A DNA stretch of 64,000 bases from Paragordius varius. Taxonomy: Eukaryota > Nematomorpha. Location: positions 1,488,001 to 1,552,000 of the forward strand of contig OZ176055.1 of NCBI GenBank assembly GCA_964247055.1, read 5' to 3'. The position numbers and the translations under genes are program-made. Below, in pieces: positions 38,001 through 49,899 of the stretch. Position 1 is the first letter of the stretch. Each line of letters starts with the position of its first letter. The notes beneath the pieces are model-generated. The model had not been told where the DNA came from and did not search any database. It worked only from the letters and a program-made list of their open reading frames with translations.

Positions 38001-41000
38001 AAAGTGGGGAACAACTTTGAGGCCCTCATTTACGTTGTCCAAGAAGTCCTCGGCTTTTGGCTTTGGTTTAATCTAAAAATATATATCAATTAACATCTCT
38101 AATAAAACACTAGTTTAAACTTAATTAGCCAAATCATAATTTATATGTAAATTGTAATAACTCACCAATTCTATCGGATCATGTTTTGGTGCGAACTCTG
38201 ATATAGTTTCATTTATATCCTAATATATAACATATTATATTTAAGGTCAAATTTTGGGTAAGAGTAAACAACGCTTTTGACAAACTAATTCGTCCCCGTT
38301 TACAAATTAATTATATACACGGCTCAGTTTAATCTACTAATCCAATCCGATTTCACTAAAGCTTTATTTGATCCAATATATTTGATATTTTGAATTAAAT
38401 ATTTTTGAACTCAAGCTGCCTCTAAAAATTATAGTTTTGGGTATATAAATATTGCTTAATTTTTTTATAGACAAAAATACGAAAAGCAATCAACTCATAT
38501 CCTTGACTGTGCGGCAAAAATTAAATGTCACATATCATTTGATAGCTAAAAGCTTCGGGATGATAATGAATATCGAATCGACCAATGCGGATAAAATAAT
38601 AGTTATTATAATTATTCTGCTATTAGTCAAAATCGAAAAATCGCATTCGCACATTATGCAAAGTAAAATTGAAATACTTTGGAGGAAAGCGCGTCCACCA
38701 TATTTTATTTGTTAAGATGTGCAGATTATCGAAAAAACATTTTTTGAAGGATAGAAATTTTACAAGACGGAAACTGGACAAATTTGAACAATTTATGTGA
38801 TAAAAGATTTTAATTATTATTTTATAATCATGTTTTTACTTTTCAAAGTGCGTTTAGCTTTAATTATTGCAAGCTTTACTATTTAAAAATGAAAGATTGA
38901 TTTAGCCTACCTGTATCTCCACCCAAGCAAGATTATAAAATATGTTCCGATTACATTTTTAACACAGTATAAGCCATGTAGAAAATTAAACAAAATAAAT
39001 ACTCAAACAGAACTCCTGACAGAGTGTTTAAAATTAAATATAGCTTAATATTTTGGTCAGGTAATGAATAGGCTTTTTGCAGTCCATATTGTTATGATAT
39101 GGGTAATAATTAAAAATCTAATATTATTTTATGCCTAATTATCAAAAATAGCACTATTTTAAATGAATAAATATAGCCAATACAATTACGAAAATGCCGA
39201 TTCCTTATACTAATAAATATTGCCTAAACTTACAGATTGTGCGGTTTAAATCTGAGTTATTATATTTTTTTATACCAAAAAAGGATAAAAATGTATATTT
39301 TTCATCAAAAATTTGGCATATTTTGTTAATGTTAGATAAATACCTCATCTTCATGTGTGTTCAGTCGGGCATCGGTAACAAATTTTTGTATGTTTTTCTA
39401 AAACAAATAGAAGTAAAATATCATTATTTAAAAAAAGATAAAGTTATTTTTTACCATATATTCAGTTGGTAATTCAAGTTGAGTCGAATATGTTAGGTAA
39501 CGGTAGAAATCCGGATGAAAGTGTAACATATTGACACATCTAGTGGGCAAATGGGTAGAATTAAAATATTTTTGAGTATCATCAACTGCGACCCGAAAAT
39601 CTCTAAAAGTTGGAGCAGTAAAGGCTGCCAAATCATTCGCCATAAATAGGATTAAAAGATCCTTCAACATTCTAATTATATGATAATCATATATGTATTT
39701 GGATATTGCATCACATTGTAATATGTGTAAAATATTTGGATGTAGAATCCAACTCAGTCAGTGTTTCAGAAAAGAATTATCATAATGCGCGAGATGATTT
39801 TATTTTAACACTATTTTATTATTTAAAAGCAACATAATTGTGAACATTTTATGAAGTGGATAGTTATAACTATATTGGATGATCAATTATTAGCCTTACC
39901 TTGGATTTTGTTTTAACATAGAACCAATGAATGTGCTATATTTTTTCGTAAAATCAGTATTTTCATCTATGAATTCGAATTCATCTTGGCACACCATCCC
40001 AACCTTTTCCCAACGTTTTCTCATAGCAACCCTCATAATTTTCTGATAAAATAAATAATTATTTTTTGTACTTGATATATGTCGTCATCGCTCATATCTT
40101 TAATATCCTAAAAACATTACTATAAAAGAACTATACCTTTTCCCAATCAACGCTAAAATTGCACGTCATATTATTTACGGGAGTTGATTTGTTAACCTAA
40201 AATATTTTATCATAGAAATAAAATTTAATAAAACATACATAAAGTTAAAAATGGGTATCCCTTTATAAAAGAATCGATGGTAGATTTTTAAAATACGTGA
40301 TATATTGGACTAAATGACTTAATAAAAGAGGTTTACTCATTCTGTTTTAACTACACCTTAACCTTTTGTTTCTTGTTAACGGACATCCTTATTAAAGCAC
40401 TATCAAAAAACAACAAAATATATATATTTGCTAAATTCCAGAGGCTAAGAGCTTATAATTAACATTGAATTGATCTGCAAGTATCAAATTCAATTTTTCT
40501 GGTGTTGGCCAAAACACAGCATTTTTGCCGGACGATACGCTTTTTGCTACATGCTAAGCTTATATAATTTTAAGTTAATCATGTGTTAAATATTTCGATT
40601 CCGTCCGATAAATGAAAAATAACGCTGTGAAAAACTCGTAAAATGAGCCTGTACGGTAAAATGTATCTATATTATTATTACCTAAACAAATATTTCATTT
40701 GCGCTTCAAAGAATGTCTTTAAACACTACAAGTTGGCCCTTTAACATTCAGGTTGGTCCTTAAATTATTTTTTCATTTAATTAACATTTTTTAAAACAAC
40801 TTCTTTTGTTTTGAATATCGATTCCACGCATTAACCTAATAATGTTATTAATCACAAATTGCAATTTATACCCAGACTTGAATAATTTTTAATTCCGTGC
40901 GAAAATTTTACCGAAATTTAAATATTTTTAAAAAATAAATAAAATACGGTTTTTATATAAAAAAGCTAATATAGAAATTTTTAAATTTTGGTTAAATAAA

Positions 41001-43713
41001 TATATTAGATAAAACATATTATTCTAATATTATACATAGTTTAATTAATAAATGTTAAAAAACAAAATAAATAGGTTAATTCTGGAAGTTCTCAAGAAAA
41101 AGCTTAATTTGTTTTCAACTGGTAATGTTCAAGGACCAAATCAAAATGTTATAAAGGAATCTTGAAAGGACAAATGGAATATATGACTATCTAGAGTTGT
41201 ATCTGGGGTTCCAAACATATTTTTTATAAATACATTAAAGAATATGGCGGTACTCGAATTTCAAAGCTCGTTTCAAGGTATAATAATCGTTTTTATAATT
41301 TAGAACTTAAAATATTTTAAAGCAGTGTAGCCCTATCAAAGTGTTCGCATAAAATAATATCCTGATATAATATTCATTAAAAAATTCTATCAGGGTTATG
41401 TTAGTGCTTTTTTGGCCCTAACTAGTGGAAAACTATTTACACTTTTGTTGTAACTTCTACATATCAGAATATGTCATAATTTGCGCACATTTAAAATTTT
41501 TTCGTGAAAGCCAATGTTTTATTTTAAAAAAATATTACTAAAATATATCATAAAATAAGCAAATACTATTTTTACAAAATTTAATTTAACTTTAAAAGTC
41601 CCAAATTTAAAATGGGCTTATTATCTAAAAATGAAGGTGAAAAGGCGGAAATTTTGCGAGAAAGTTTTGTAATATATGCTAGATTAAGGCATAACAAAAC
41701 ATATATTTTAACAAATTGCTTATTTTCTTCAAAAATTTAATTTTTAGCAAAAAAAGCGTACTTCATATTATTTTAAAGCATGCCTTTATTTTAAAAGAAC
41801 TTGCACTTTTAAGGCTAAATTTGAGATTTTTAGAGCACACATCTAAAAATTAAAATATTATAAAAATATATGCTTTTTATGTGGAGTTTTTGATATAATT
41901 GGTGATATTTTTTGTAATGAAGGTTTTAGCTTTCACCAATTTGTTTAACAAAATTTCCACGATTTTTGCCATTTTCTGATGTGGAGTGCTTACCAAAAGA
42001 TGCAATACTTTCCTAAATCTCTCGTAAGGGCTTAAACCAAAAGCACCATGATTATTTAGAATATATACATGATACATCAGGATATTTTTACCATGCCCCC
42101 CAATGTACGCATTATTTGGTATTAATTCTAAATTTTATCAACTCTATTCCAATTGTGATACTGCAAAATCATCAACAATAATTAACATCTGAAGTTGTGG
42201 CTGGTTGTCATAAAGAAATTATGACATCTGACTCTAAACTTCCTCTTCATTGAAAATTTTATAAGCATAAAGCTCGAAACAAACCACTTAAAAAGATTTA
42301 TATGACAAAATTATTTTCTTCATTCAGCGCCTCTAATTTGTTGGTAACAAACAAATTTAGAAATCATAAAAAAATTCAAATCGAATATAAAAACCTCATC
42401 CATATTCATATCCATGTCCATGATCTCGAGAAATGTTTTGTAATTTTTTTCCAACTCGGACCAATTAGTATAATTTCCACCCATTGCAATATATAATTTT
42501 TGCAACATTTTAAATTCTTCTTCATACAATTCTGTTTCTTTGAGTTGCGTTATTCGTGTCATGGTAACGCCTTTAATAACAAGTGTTGGGTTTATTTTAG
42601 GTTTCACATCATTCAATTGTTGAACAGTGTAGTTAAAGACCATTGGAATCAACAAAGAATTATCCGACAAAATATTTAAAATAATTGCCGTAATTTTTTT
42701 AGACTTAGACTTAGAGTCGGGATGGTTGTAACTTCGTGTACTTATCGTACCGTACTTTTTAAGAAATTTCCTTATATACTTAAATGCCAAGGTATCGTTC
42801 TTACTTTTTGCGCTATCCTGGTAGGCCAAGCAAGACTCGTATAGTGTGTTGTAATTTTTCAGGAATGTATTGTTAAGTGTCGGATTCTTTTCTATTAGAT
42901 AAAAACATTTATTAACAGTCAGAAGTCATCCTCGTAAAATGACCCTCTTATGAGGATTTTAATATGTTCGCTCAGGCCGTTAATGGCCTTTTCTGATTTA
43001 AAATATAACAAAATTTTAAAGTTTCAAAAACTTGAGTGGATTTTCCCCCCAAAGAGGGTGGATTGGGGAGAAAAGAGAAGGTAATACTATAGTTTTTATT
43101 AAAAAAATATAAAAATCCATGAAAACTTTTCTACGCCTGCGTAGGGCTTAAAAAAATAGAATTTGGATTGAGATGGATGTCATAATCAAATTTTATGATT
43201 TAATATATAAGTACCTAATCTTTTGATGTATTCGTTATATCTTGAAGAAGATTGTCCAGGTACAATTTTCTGTAAAGCTTCGCATTTTTTCTCAAGGATA
43301 TGATTGCAACTCTCTTAATATATGCATGAAGATTACAGAAAAAATTGAAATCATACACACAAAACATAGAACAAAAGACCAATATTATTTTTGTAGAGAC
43401 AACCATACTTTTTTAAACTTTCTAAATTAATTAAATGTACTCAACATTTACATGGGCTATTTTTATAAATCAATATTGTGTTTATATAGTTAATGTATGA
43501 AAAGGGTTAATAAGGTATGGTTGTCTTATCAAGAAAAAATATATGTCTAATAGTTTTAACGTTTTGACTGTAAAATTTTAATTTTACTGTAATAATCGAT
43601 GTAATAATATTCATACCATTTGCTTGTGATAGATAATTAGCAGTACATAGACAGGTTTGAAAGATAGTGATAAAGAAGCTTAAAGCTAAAACTCCTTTGC
43701 AAAATGGGCCCAT
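35048..43713 (-). CDS. Secreted M13 (neprilysin/ECE)-family protein without visible zinc site, copy A
   Basis: Fifteen exons joined by GT-AG sites with consistent phase: 43713-43617, 43313-43215, 42891-42395, 40196-40137, 40107-40072, 40042-39900, 39671-39455, 39397-39344, 38219-38166, 38072-37981, 36254-36213, 36138-36101, 36039-35969, 35876-35826 and 35185-35048. They total 1689 nt, or 562 residues plus stop. Residues 1-24 or so form a signal peptide (GVLALSFFITIFQTCLC). The N-terminal half matches the M13 pattern (LYESC, an NYT...IKGVTMTRI block in place of the usual IDQ-GLGL, then EEEFKMLQKLYIAMGG and WSELEKNYKTFLEI). The middle matches the M13 segment ending PTRC. The C-terminus has the M13-type KREAFSVLGSMPEVAQNFSC. 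Active M13 enzymes are about 670-770 residues with HExxH and GENIAD; I find neither, so this may be a secreted pseudo-peptidase. Two introns are only 29 nt. Some exons in the larger introns may have been missed. Confidence 0.78.
37655..37945. mobile_element. hAT-type nonautonomous element ends in M13 intron, copy A
   Basis: CGCCCCCTTTTGGGAATCACTG (to about 37669) and GTTGGACACCACTG (to about 37945) look like right termini of hAT-type elements, which end in CACTG. GGCCTGCG precedes the second. Matching left termini were not found, so element limits are uncertain. The same sequences occur in copy B at about 59632-59922, so they predate the duplication or were homogenised. Confidence 0.4.
38911..38934 (-). 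other. Possible extra M13 exon without a canonical acceptor
   Basis: On the minus strand this reads NLAWVEIQ and is followed by a good donor (CAG/GTAGGC). It fits the position where M13 proteins carry an L-x-W-M-D segment, and it is in phase 0 as the flanking exons require. No AG acceptor lies at its left side, so it is left out of the gene model. It is unchanged in copy B. Confidence 0.3.
41385..42080. repeat. Dispersed repeat within the 2.2-kb intron of M13-like gene A
   Basis: Contains two related pieces: a plus-strand piece near 41385-41470 and a minus-strand piece near 42080-41877 that includes GGTGCTTTTGGTTTAAGCCC. A minus-strand open frame at 42077-41877 spells GAFGLSPYERFRKVLHLL, but copy B carries a 4-base length difference within it. 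Relatives lie at 16745-17480, 35311 and 57199. Confidence 0.5.
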
Positions 43714-44861
43714 GTTTCTTTGTAGTGAAATATAAAAAAAATATAAAATGAAGAAATAATAAATTTAGTGAATTTAAATAGATTTTTTTGGAGTTGTTCT
43801 TTTTTTCAGAAATGTAAATCAGTGTTGTATTTATTTTTTCTCAAAACAGGTAATAGCAAACACTTTTTTAAGAATAAAACGCTTTTCTTATAAATATATG
43901 AACGCAATTATCTATTATCGTATCACAATACCAAGAAAGTAAAAAATTTGTTTGTTTTAACAATGGGCTGGCTCATTTAACTCAGCGAATGTATAATAAA
44001 ATAAATGTAAAATTTTAAGAAATTTTGTAATTACGAAAAATATATACAAGTTAGAGTTAAATTTAACTATCCTTGTGTGTATGATAGGTATATCTAATAA
44101 TATCAAGTCTAGACATAATAATACTTTTAACGAAAATATGTTTTTTATACAACTTTAAAAGATAAAGGATATAGGTGTTGATATTTTGGAAAACACTTTA
44201 TGAAACGGTTTATATAACGAAACAAATTAATATCTTTTAGCGTTGCGATACGGTTTTTTACATAAATAGTTTCTATCAATCAGCTATTTGACTGAATTTT
44301 TCCTATAATATAATATGATGAATAAAACATGCGCGGTATTTCTTAGCGATTCCTAGAGCTATGTGTGTGTATGCGTTTTAAAAACAATTTAAAAGACAAT
44401 GGTCAATGAAAATAGAGTTAAAAAATGGGCCCATAGGCGAAAAGATAACTTACAAAGATTGCTCCGGTTATAGGATTTTTAATAAAATTTATAAGTTTAA
44501 ATCGATTCCTTGTCAAAAGGCTTAAAAAGCAATCATTTTTTAAAATCTCTTACTTTATATATATATATATATATAATTAGATATATGATGGTATTAAATA
44601 ATTGAGTAAAATAAAATTTTATCATTGTGTTAGTTTTGCCCTGTGACACATGACTTAAGCTAAACAATTTGATAATAATTTCTGCCATAAATTTAAAAAA
44701 AACTGAATTAAAATATTAGTAGACTATAAACATATATTACTAATCGGAATGTAATTATCATCTTTCTCAGGTTTTTGTCCGATTTCTCTAGTTAGTACAT
44801 TTTACTTCATAATACTCGCCCTTATATAAGTTAGTTAGATTAAATGTATTAAATTGTCTTA
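43714..44861. other. AT-rich stretch upstream of M13-like gene A
   Basis: No exon recognised. The gene's promoter should be here, but no distinctive element is visible. A short (TA)n tract is at about 44556-44575. Confidence 0.5.
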
Positions 44862-45045
44862 AGGCGTTATGGTATACTAGGTAGGGCACAGGACTTTTAT
44901 ACTGCGTGCCAGAGTTCAAATCTCTAAACTAAGCAATTTTCCATCATCACTGTCAGCCCTGAGGATATGAGTGTTCTAAAGCCTTCACATGTCAGGATAC
45001 AATTTAAGTCCTTACCCTTTAAAAGGACAAAAAACTCTAAACTGT
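44862..45045 (+). repeat. tRNA-derived SINE
   Basis: The head resembles a tRNA: an A-box-like TACTAGGTAGGGCACAGG followed at a tRNA-like distance by AGAGTTCAAATCTCT (44911-44925), which forms a 4-bp stem with a TTCAAAT loop. The acceptor stem does not close properly, so this is not a working tRNA gene. The body carries TCATCACTGTCAGCCCT (44946-44962), shared with the copy in the Pax6 intron, and ends around a CCCTTTAAAAGG palindrome. Confidence 0.6.
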
Positions 45046-45882
45046 ATATTTTTTTAATGTATTAAATCTTATTACCCCATATATTTGGGGAGGCTCGAAC
45101 GAGGGACTAGTTTATAAAGTTGACTGATATATATTACCTATTAATAAAAAATGTCCATTGTATCCCGACAGTTTTTCTGTTAATTGCTTTAAAACTTAGA
45201 ATTAATATTTTTATTGATAGATTAGTTAGGGACTATATTGGTGATGCCATATATACGTTTTAATTTATTTAAAAATGATAATATATCATGCTTATTCTCG
45301 ATCACGTTTTATTTATTTAACTAATGCAAATTATTTTTGCGATTAAATGCAATTTTTGTTTTTGACGGTAAGAAAACCTCTAAAAAACCAATTAAAATTT
45401 ATGTAATTTATGATTAAAAAGCGTTAATTATAAATAAGATTGGTGCATAAATTTTGCTATATTCCTCTCAGTCAAACGTAACTTAGGCCTCACAGTAAAT
45501 ATTACAGACAAATATTTTTTTTATAATCAAACCATACTTTTTAAACCTTGATTTCTCGTTTATAATTTATTTAAAGATGTAAAAATAGACATTGTAAATA
45601 ATTTTCAGCTCTATGTTATCTTTGCAATTTAAAACAATGAGTTCTACATTAAATCTATAATAAAATAGTTCAGTGGTTTTTTAAAAAAAAAATATTTGTC
45701 CTTATGTCTTTATGTTTTTGGCATTTGCATTTTATTTTTGACTGTAATATAAAAAGTGTTTATGATTATCACAAATATATAATTTATCATCCCTCTAATA
45801 TTGATTTATAGAAAGAAGAATATTGTAATTTAAATTGTTTATAGCTATTACTAAATAGAGAAGCTATCACATTGTAAAAAAA
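45046..45882. other. AT-rich noncoding stretch
   Basis: Contains a small palindrome (CCCCATATATTTGGGG near 45074-45089). I see nothing else I can support. Confidence 0.5.
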
Positions 45883-47709
45883 TATCTAAAATAAAGAATA
45901 TCAATTTGTTTTCTGTGATATAATTGCCACTAAGATACAGTGATAGGGTTAACAGTCATTTTTTTATATAAGGCCAAATAAGTAATTAATGAGAGAACAG
46001 ATATATTGGACTCAATCAACCACCTTTAAAATCTGCTTTATAAATTTTCTAAATTATTACCCATTATACTATTGAAACTATATTAAACATAAACACTCTT
46101 TTGAAATAAACAGCCATATATGTTAGATTCATGATGTTTGATATTCAAAGGAGTGATAAAAAAGTAACGATTAATTCGCTTTTTCTTATAAATGTTGTCT
46201 ATCTATGGGCTTAGCTATAATGGTATAAAGAAATTTTTTTATTAAGAAAATTCAAATTACATATAAATATATTTAGCTAAGGTATACTTGATAGATATAT
46301 CTACAAACAAATTAAATTAAGATAAATTACATATGTTATAAATTAATCGGAAACTACGTCAGCGTTTTAATTGCAATAAGATGTTAATATAATAATATAT
46401 TTTACAGGTAGTATCAATCTATTACCCAGACACGAAAATAATTAACAATATATATATATATATATATATATATTTATTTATTTAGCAATGAGCTAGCTAA
46501 CTTTTTTAAAACTAACGAAATAGATAATTGAATTGATTACTCAAATAAATATAATATATTATAATAAGTTTGATTATTTATGAAGGAGAAAATTATTGGA
46601 TGAGGGTTGTTTTAAATGTTTCTTTTATAGATTTTGCATAATGATACTATAACATTGACGTCAAAAGGAGTTTGTTTAATCGTAAAATTTTAAGAATAAA
46701 TTTCGTTTTAGAATAATAATTGAATTAGTTTTATTTTAATTGATAGCAAATCAGTGCTAAAAAATATTAGTAATTAAATATTTCGATATTCAATCGGAAT
46801 GTATAAAAAATTAAAGTTTCTTTTATGGTTTTTGGGTATGAATCAAGGATATATCAACTTTTATTGCGATTACAAAAATTTACGCAGATAAATCAAATTA
46901 GAATTTTGAAGAGATTATAAACAAGGATTTATTAATTTTTTGATGAAGTTAAAAAGTAAAAAGATTAAAATTTTTGAATTCCTTAAAAACGAGAGTGTGC
47001 AATCAATTTTTAGTATAAATAAATTAAAAGTCTTTAAATTAATTATTAAAAAATGGGATGTCGCAAAATATTAAATTATTTTTTTTTTCGTATAAATTAG
47101 AAGTAATTTAAGCTCTAGTCCCACATTTAGATCCACTAAATAAAGGTAGTGCTTATTGAAAAAAATTAGCCAAGTGCGCGATATACATTTTAATATGCTC
47201 AATATATAGAAATTAGATATATTGGAAAAGACTATTTCTTTAAAAGTCAATGATAATGGTAATTTATGTAATTCGAATGATGTAAACGTATCTGAAATAT
47301 TAAAATTAGTCAAAACCGAAGAACATTTTTTCCCTCGGTATTCAGTTCAAAAGAATTGGCCTTGTATAAATGAAAATAAACTTAATCAAAATATTGAGAT
47401 AATAATTGGCGGCATCGAATACTTAAAAGAATTAAAATCGTTTTACACCGTTTCCAACAAGTTATATGCAAAAAAATACGCCTCAACAAAATTTGACTAA
47501 TATGTAAATTTATTTATTTTAAAAATTGGAAAGATTTATCAACACTCGAAAATATAAAATGTAAAATAGCAGACATCCAAAATCATTCATTACCTTTTTT
47601 TGGGATTGTTTAACCTGAACCGCGGTTTTAAATGGCAAAAAATATGATATTTTATTTTTATATTTTCCGTGTATATTTTCTTTCTAGGATGTGGCAAAGC
47701 TCATTAAGG
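45883..47709. repeat. Tandem duplication unit 1 (about 1.83 kb)
   Basis: Begins with TATCTAAAATAAAG, which recurs at 47710. The two units align over nearly their full length with frequent small indels and substitutions. Unit 1 contains a TA microsatellite near 46449-46472 that is missing from unit 2, and an open frame near its end. Confidence 0.9.
47219..47500 (+). CDS. Unrecognised open reading frame in tandem unit 1
   Basis: About 90 codons, rich in Asn, Lys and Glu, with segments PRYSVQKNWPCINENKL and NIEIIIGGIEYLKELKSFY. There is no ATG at its start. It follows a TTAG acceptor-like site (near 47215), so it may be the last exon of a gene. I do not recognise a family. The related stretch in unit 2 is interrupted by stops and frame changes, which suggests either relaxed constraint after duplication or that neither copy is a gene. 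Confidence 0.3.
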   Translation: MLEKTISLKVNDNGNLCNSNDVNVSEILKLVKTEEHFFPRYSVQKNWPCINENKLNQNIEIIIGGIEYLKELKSFYTVSNKLYAKKYASTKFD

Positions 47710-49617
47710 TATCTAAAATAAAGAAAATCAATTTGTTTTCTGTGATATAATTGCCACTAAGATATAGTGCTAAAATAGGGTTAACAGTCATTTTTTTATA
47801 TAGGGCCAAATAAATAATTAATGAGAGAACAGATATATTGGACTCAATCAACCACCTTTGAAATCTGCTTTATAAATTTGCTAAATTATTTTCCATTATA
47901 CCATTGAAACTATATTAAACACAAACACTCTTTTGAAATAAACAGCCATATTTGTTGGATTAATGATCAAGTAAAAATCTGATTTTAGAAAAGAGTACAT
48001 GATTGATATTGAAAGGAGTGATAAAAAAGTAACGATTAACTCGCTTTTTCATATAAGTGTTGTCTATCTATGGGCTTAGCTATAAATGGTATAAAGAAAT
48101 ATTTCATAAAGAAAATTCAAATTACATGTAAATATATTTAGCTAAGGTATATTTGATAGATATATCTACAAACAAATTAAATTAAGATAAAATACATAAG
48201 TTTATAAATCGGAAACAACGTCAGCGTTTTAATTATTTCAATAAGATGTTAATATAATAATATATTTTACAGGTAGTATCAATCTATTACCCAGACACGA
48301 AAATAAATAACAATTTTAGCAATGAGCTAGCTAACTTTTTAAACGAACGTGATAAATAATTAAATTTTTAATTACTTAAATAAATATAATACATAATAAG
48401 TTTGATTATTTCTGAAGAAGAAAATTATTGGATAAGGGTTGTTTTAAATATTTCTTTACCTATAGATTTTGCATAACGATCCTCTACTATAACATTGACG
48501 TCAAAAGCAGTTGGTTTAATCGAAAAAAATAGGAATAAATTTGAATAAAACATCATTTGAGATAAATTGATTTAGTTTTATTTTAATTGACGCAAAACAG
48601 TGCTAAAAATCAAAAGTAATTAAATATTTCGATATTCAATTGGAATATTTTAAAAATAAAGTTTCTTTTATGGGTATTGGGTATGAATCAAGAGTATTTT
48701 ATCAACTTATATTGTGATTACAAAAATTTACGCTGTTAAATCAAATTAGAATTTTGAAGAGATTTTAAACAAGGATTCATTAATTTTTTGATGAGGTTAA
48801 AAAGTAAAAAGATTAAAAACGCAAAAATCGAGAGTGTGCAATTAATTTATAATATAAATAAATTTATAAGTCATTAAATTAATTATTGAAAAATGGGAAG
48901 TCACAAAATATTAAATTATTTTTTTTTCGTATAAATTATAAGTAATATAAGCTCTACACATTTGGATCTACTAAATAGGGGGTAGAGTGCTTTTTAAGAC
49001 AAAAAATTAGCCAAGTGCGCGATATATAATTTTATGTGCTTTATGTAGCAATTATTTATTTTGGAAAAGACATACTTTATTTAAAAGTCAATGATAAAAC
49101 ATTTTAATGGTAATTTATGAAATTCGAATGATGGAAACGTTAAATCTGAAATATTAAAAAAACATTTAGTCAAAACCGAAGAACATTTTTCACCTCGGTA
49201 TTCAGTTTAAAAGGATTGGCCTTGTATAGATGAAAATAAACTTAATTAAAATATTGAGATAATAATTGGCGGCATCGAATAGCTATATAAATTAAAATCG
49301 TTTTACACCGTTTTCAACAAGTTATATGCTAAAAAAATACGCCTCAACAAAATTTGACTAATATATAAATTTATTTATAAAAATAAATTAAAAAATGTAA
49401 CAATATAATGTGTTTCAATTGAAGAAGGCAACTATCAAAAAGATTACAAACGTGGAATATTTTTGAAAATTGGAAAGATTAACACATAAAATGGTAAAAT
49501 AGTAGACATCCAAAATCATTCATTACCTATTTTTGGGATTGTTTAACCTGAACCGCGGTTTTAAACGGCAAAAATATGATATTTTATTTTTATATTTTCC
49601 GTGTTTATTTTCTAGAG
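47710..49617. repeat. Tandem duplication unit 2 (about 1.9 kb)
   Basis: Direct repeat of 45883-47709 in the same orientation. Carries an extra stretch of about 100 bases near 49374-49470 compared with unit 1. Similarity stops at about 49617, where TTATTTTCTAGAG departs from the unit 1 sequence. Confidence 0.88.
49050..49363 (+). pseudogene. Broken counterpart of the 47219-47500 open frame
   Basis: Retains EEHFSPRYSV and NIEIIIGGIE in different frames, with stops after SV and after GIE and several small insertions relative to unit 1. If the unit 1 frame is a real exon, this is its pseudogene. Confidence 0.4.
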
Positions 49618-49899
49618 AGTGGCGGCAAAAACTTTAAATAATTCGCCACTAAATACCAATGTTTAAAATATTTGACCGAAACTCCTAAATTTTTGTAATC
49701 GGAATTACCACCATTGGTCATGTATGAAAAAGAAACCACTAGGAATGACTTGCGACTGGAGGGTGAAACTCCCAACAAATGTTGGACTACAATAGATTTT
49801 GCTTTGCCCTCAAAAATACTATTTTATTTTTACGGTGATTTAATAATAATTTAAAGAAATAACTTGAAATGATTAGAATTATATTTGAAGTGTGTAGGC
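49618..49899. other. Spacer between tandem repeat and hAT element
   Basis: Includes a short hairpin near 49619-49653 (GTGGCG ... CGCCAC). Nothing else seen. Confidence 0.4.

Larger units (their letters stand above)
27233..42000. repeat. Large segmental duplication, copy A
   Basis: The sequence from about 27233 to 42000, less the gypsy element at 27603-32240, recurs in the same orientation at 53187-64000. Similarity is visibly lower at the left (27.2-35.9 kb), close to identity from about 35.95 to 40.3 kb, mildly lower around 40.4-40.9 kb and nearly identical again afterwards. Copy A may extend further right, since copy B is cut off by the window end. Confidence 0.95.

Noticed and set aside
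38452-38715. Plus-strand 87-codon frame identical in both duplicate copies
   Set aside because: As above: intronic, antisense to the M13-like gene and unrecognisable.
44862-44935. A functional tRNA gene
   Set aside because: The T-arm and B-box-like parts are present, but the acceptor stem does not pair and the downstream body marks it as a SINE.
47710-49617. CRISPR-like or satellite array
   Set aside because: Only two long units with no regular short spacing; this is a simple tandem duplication.
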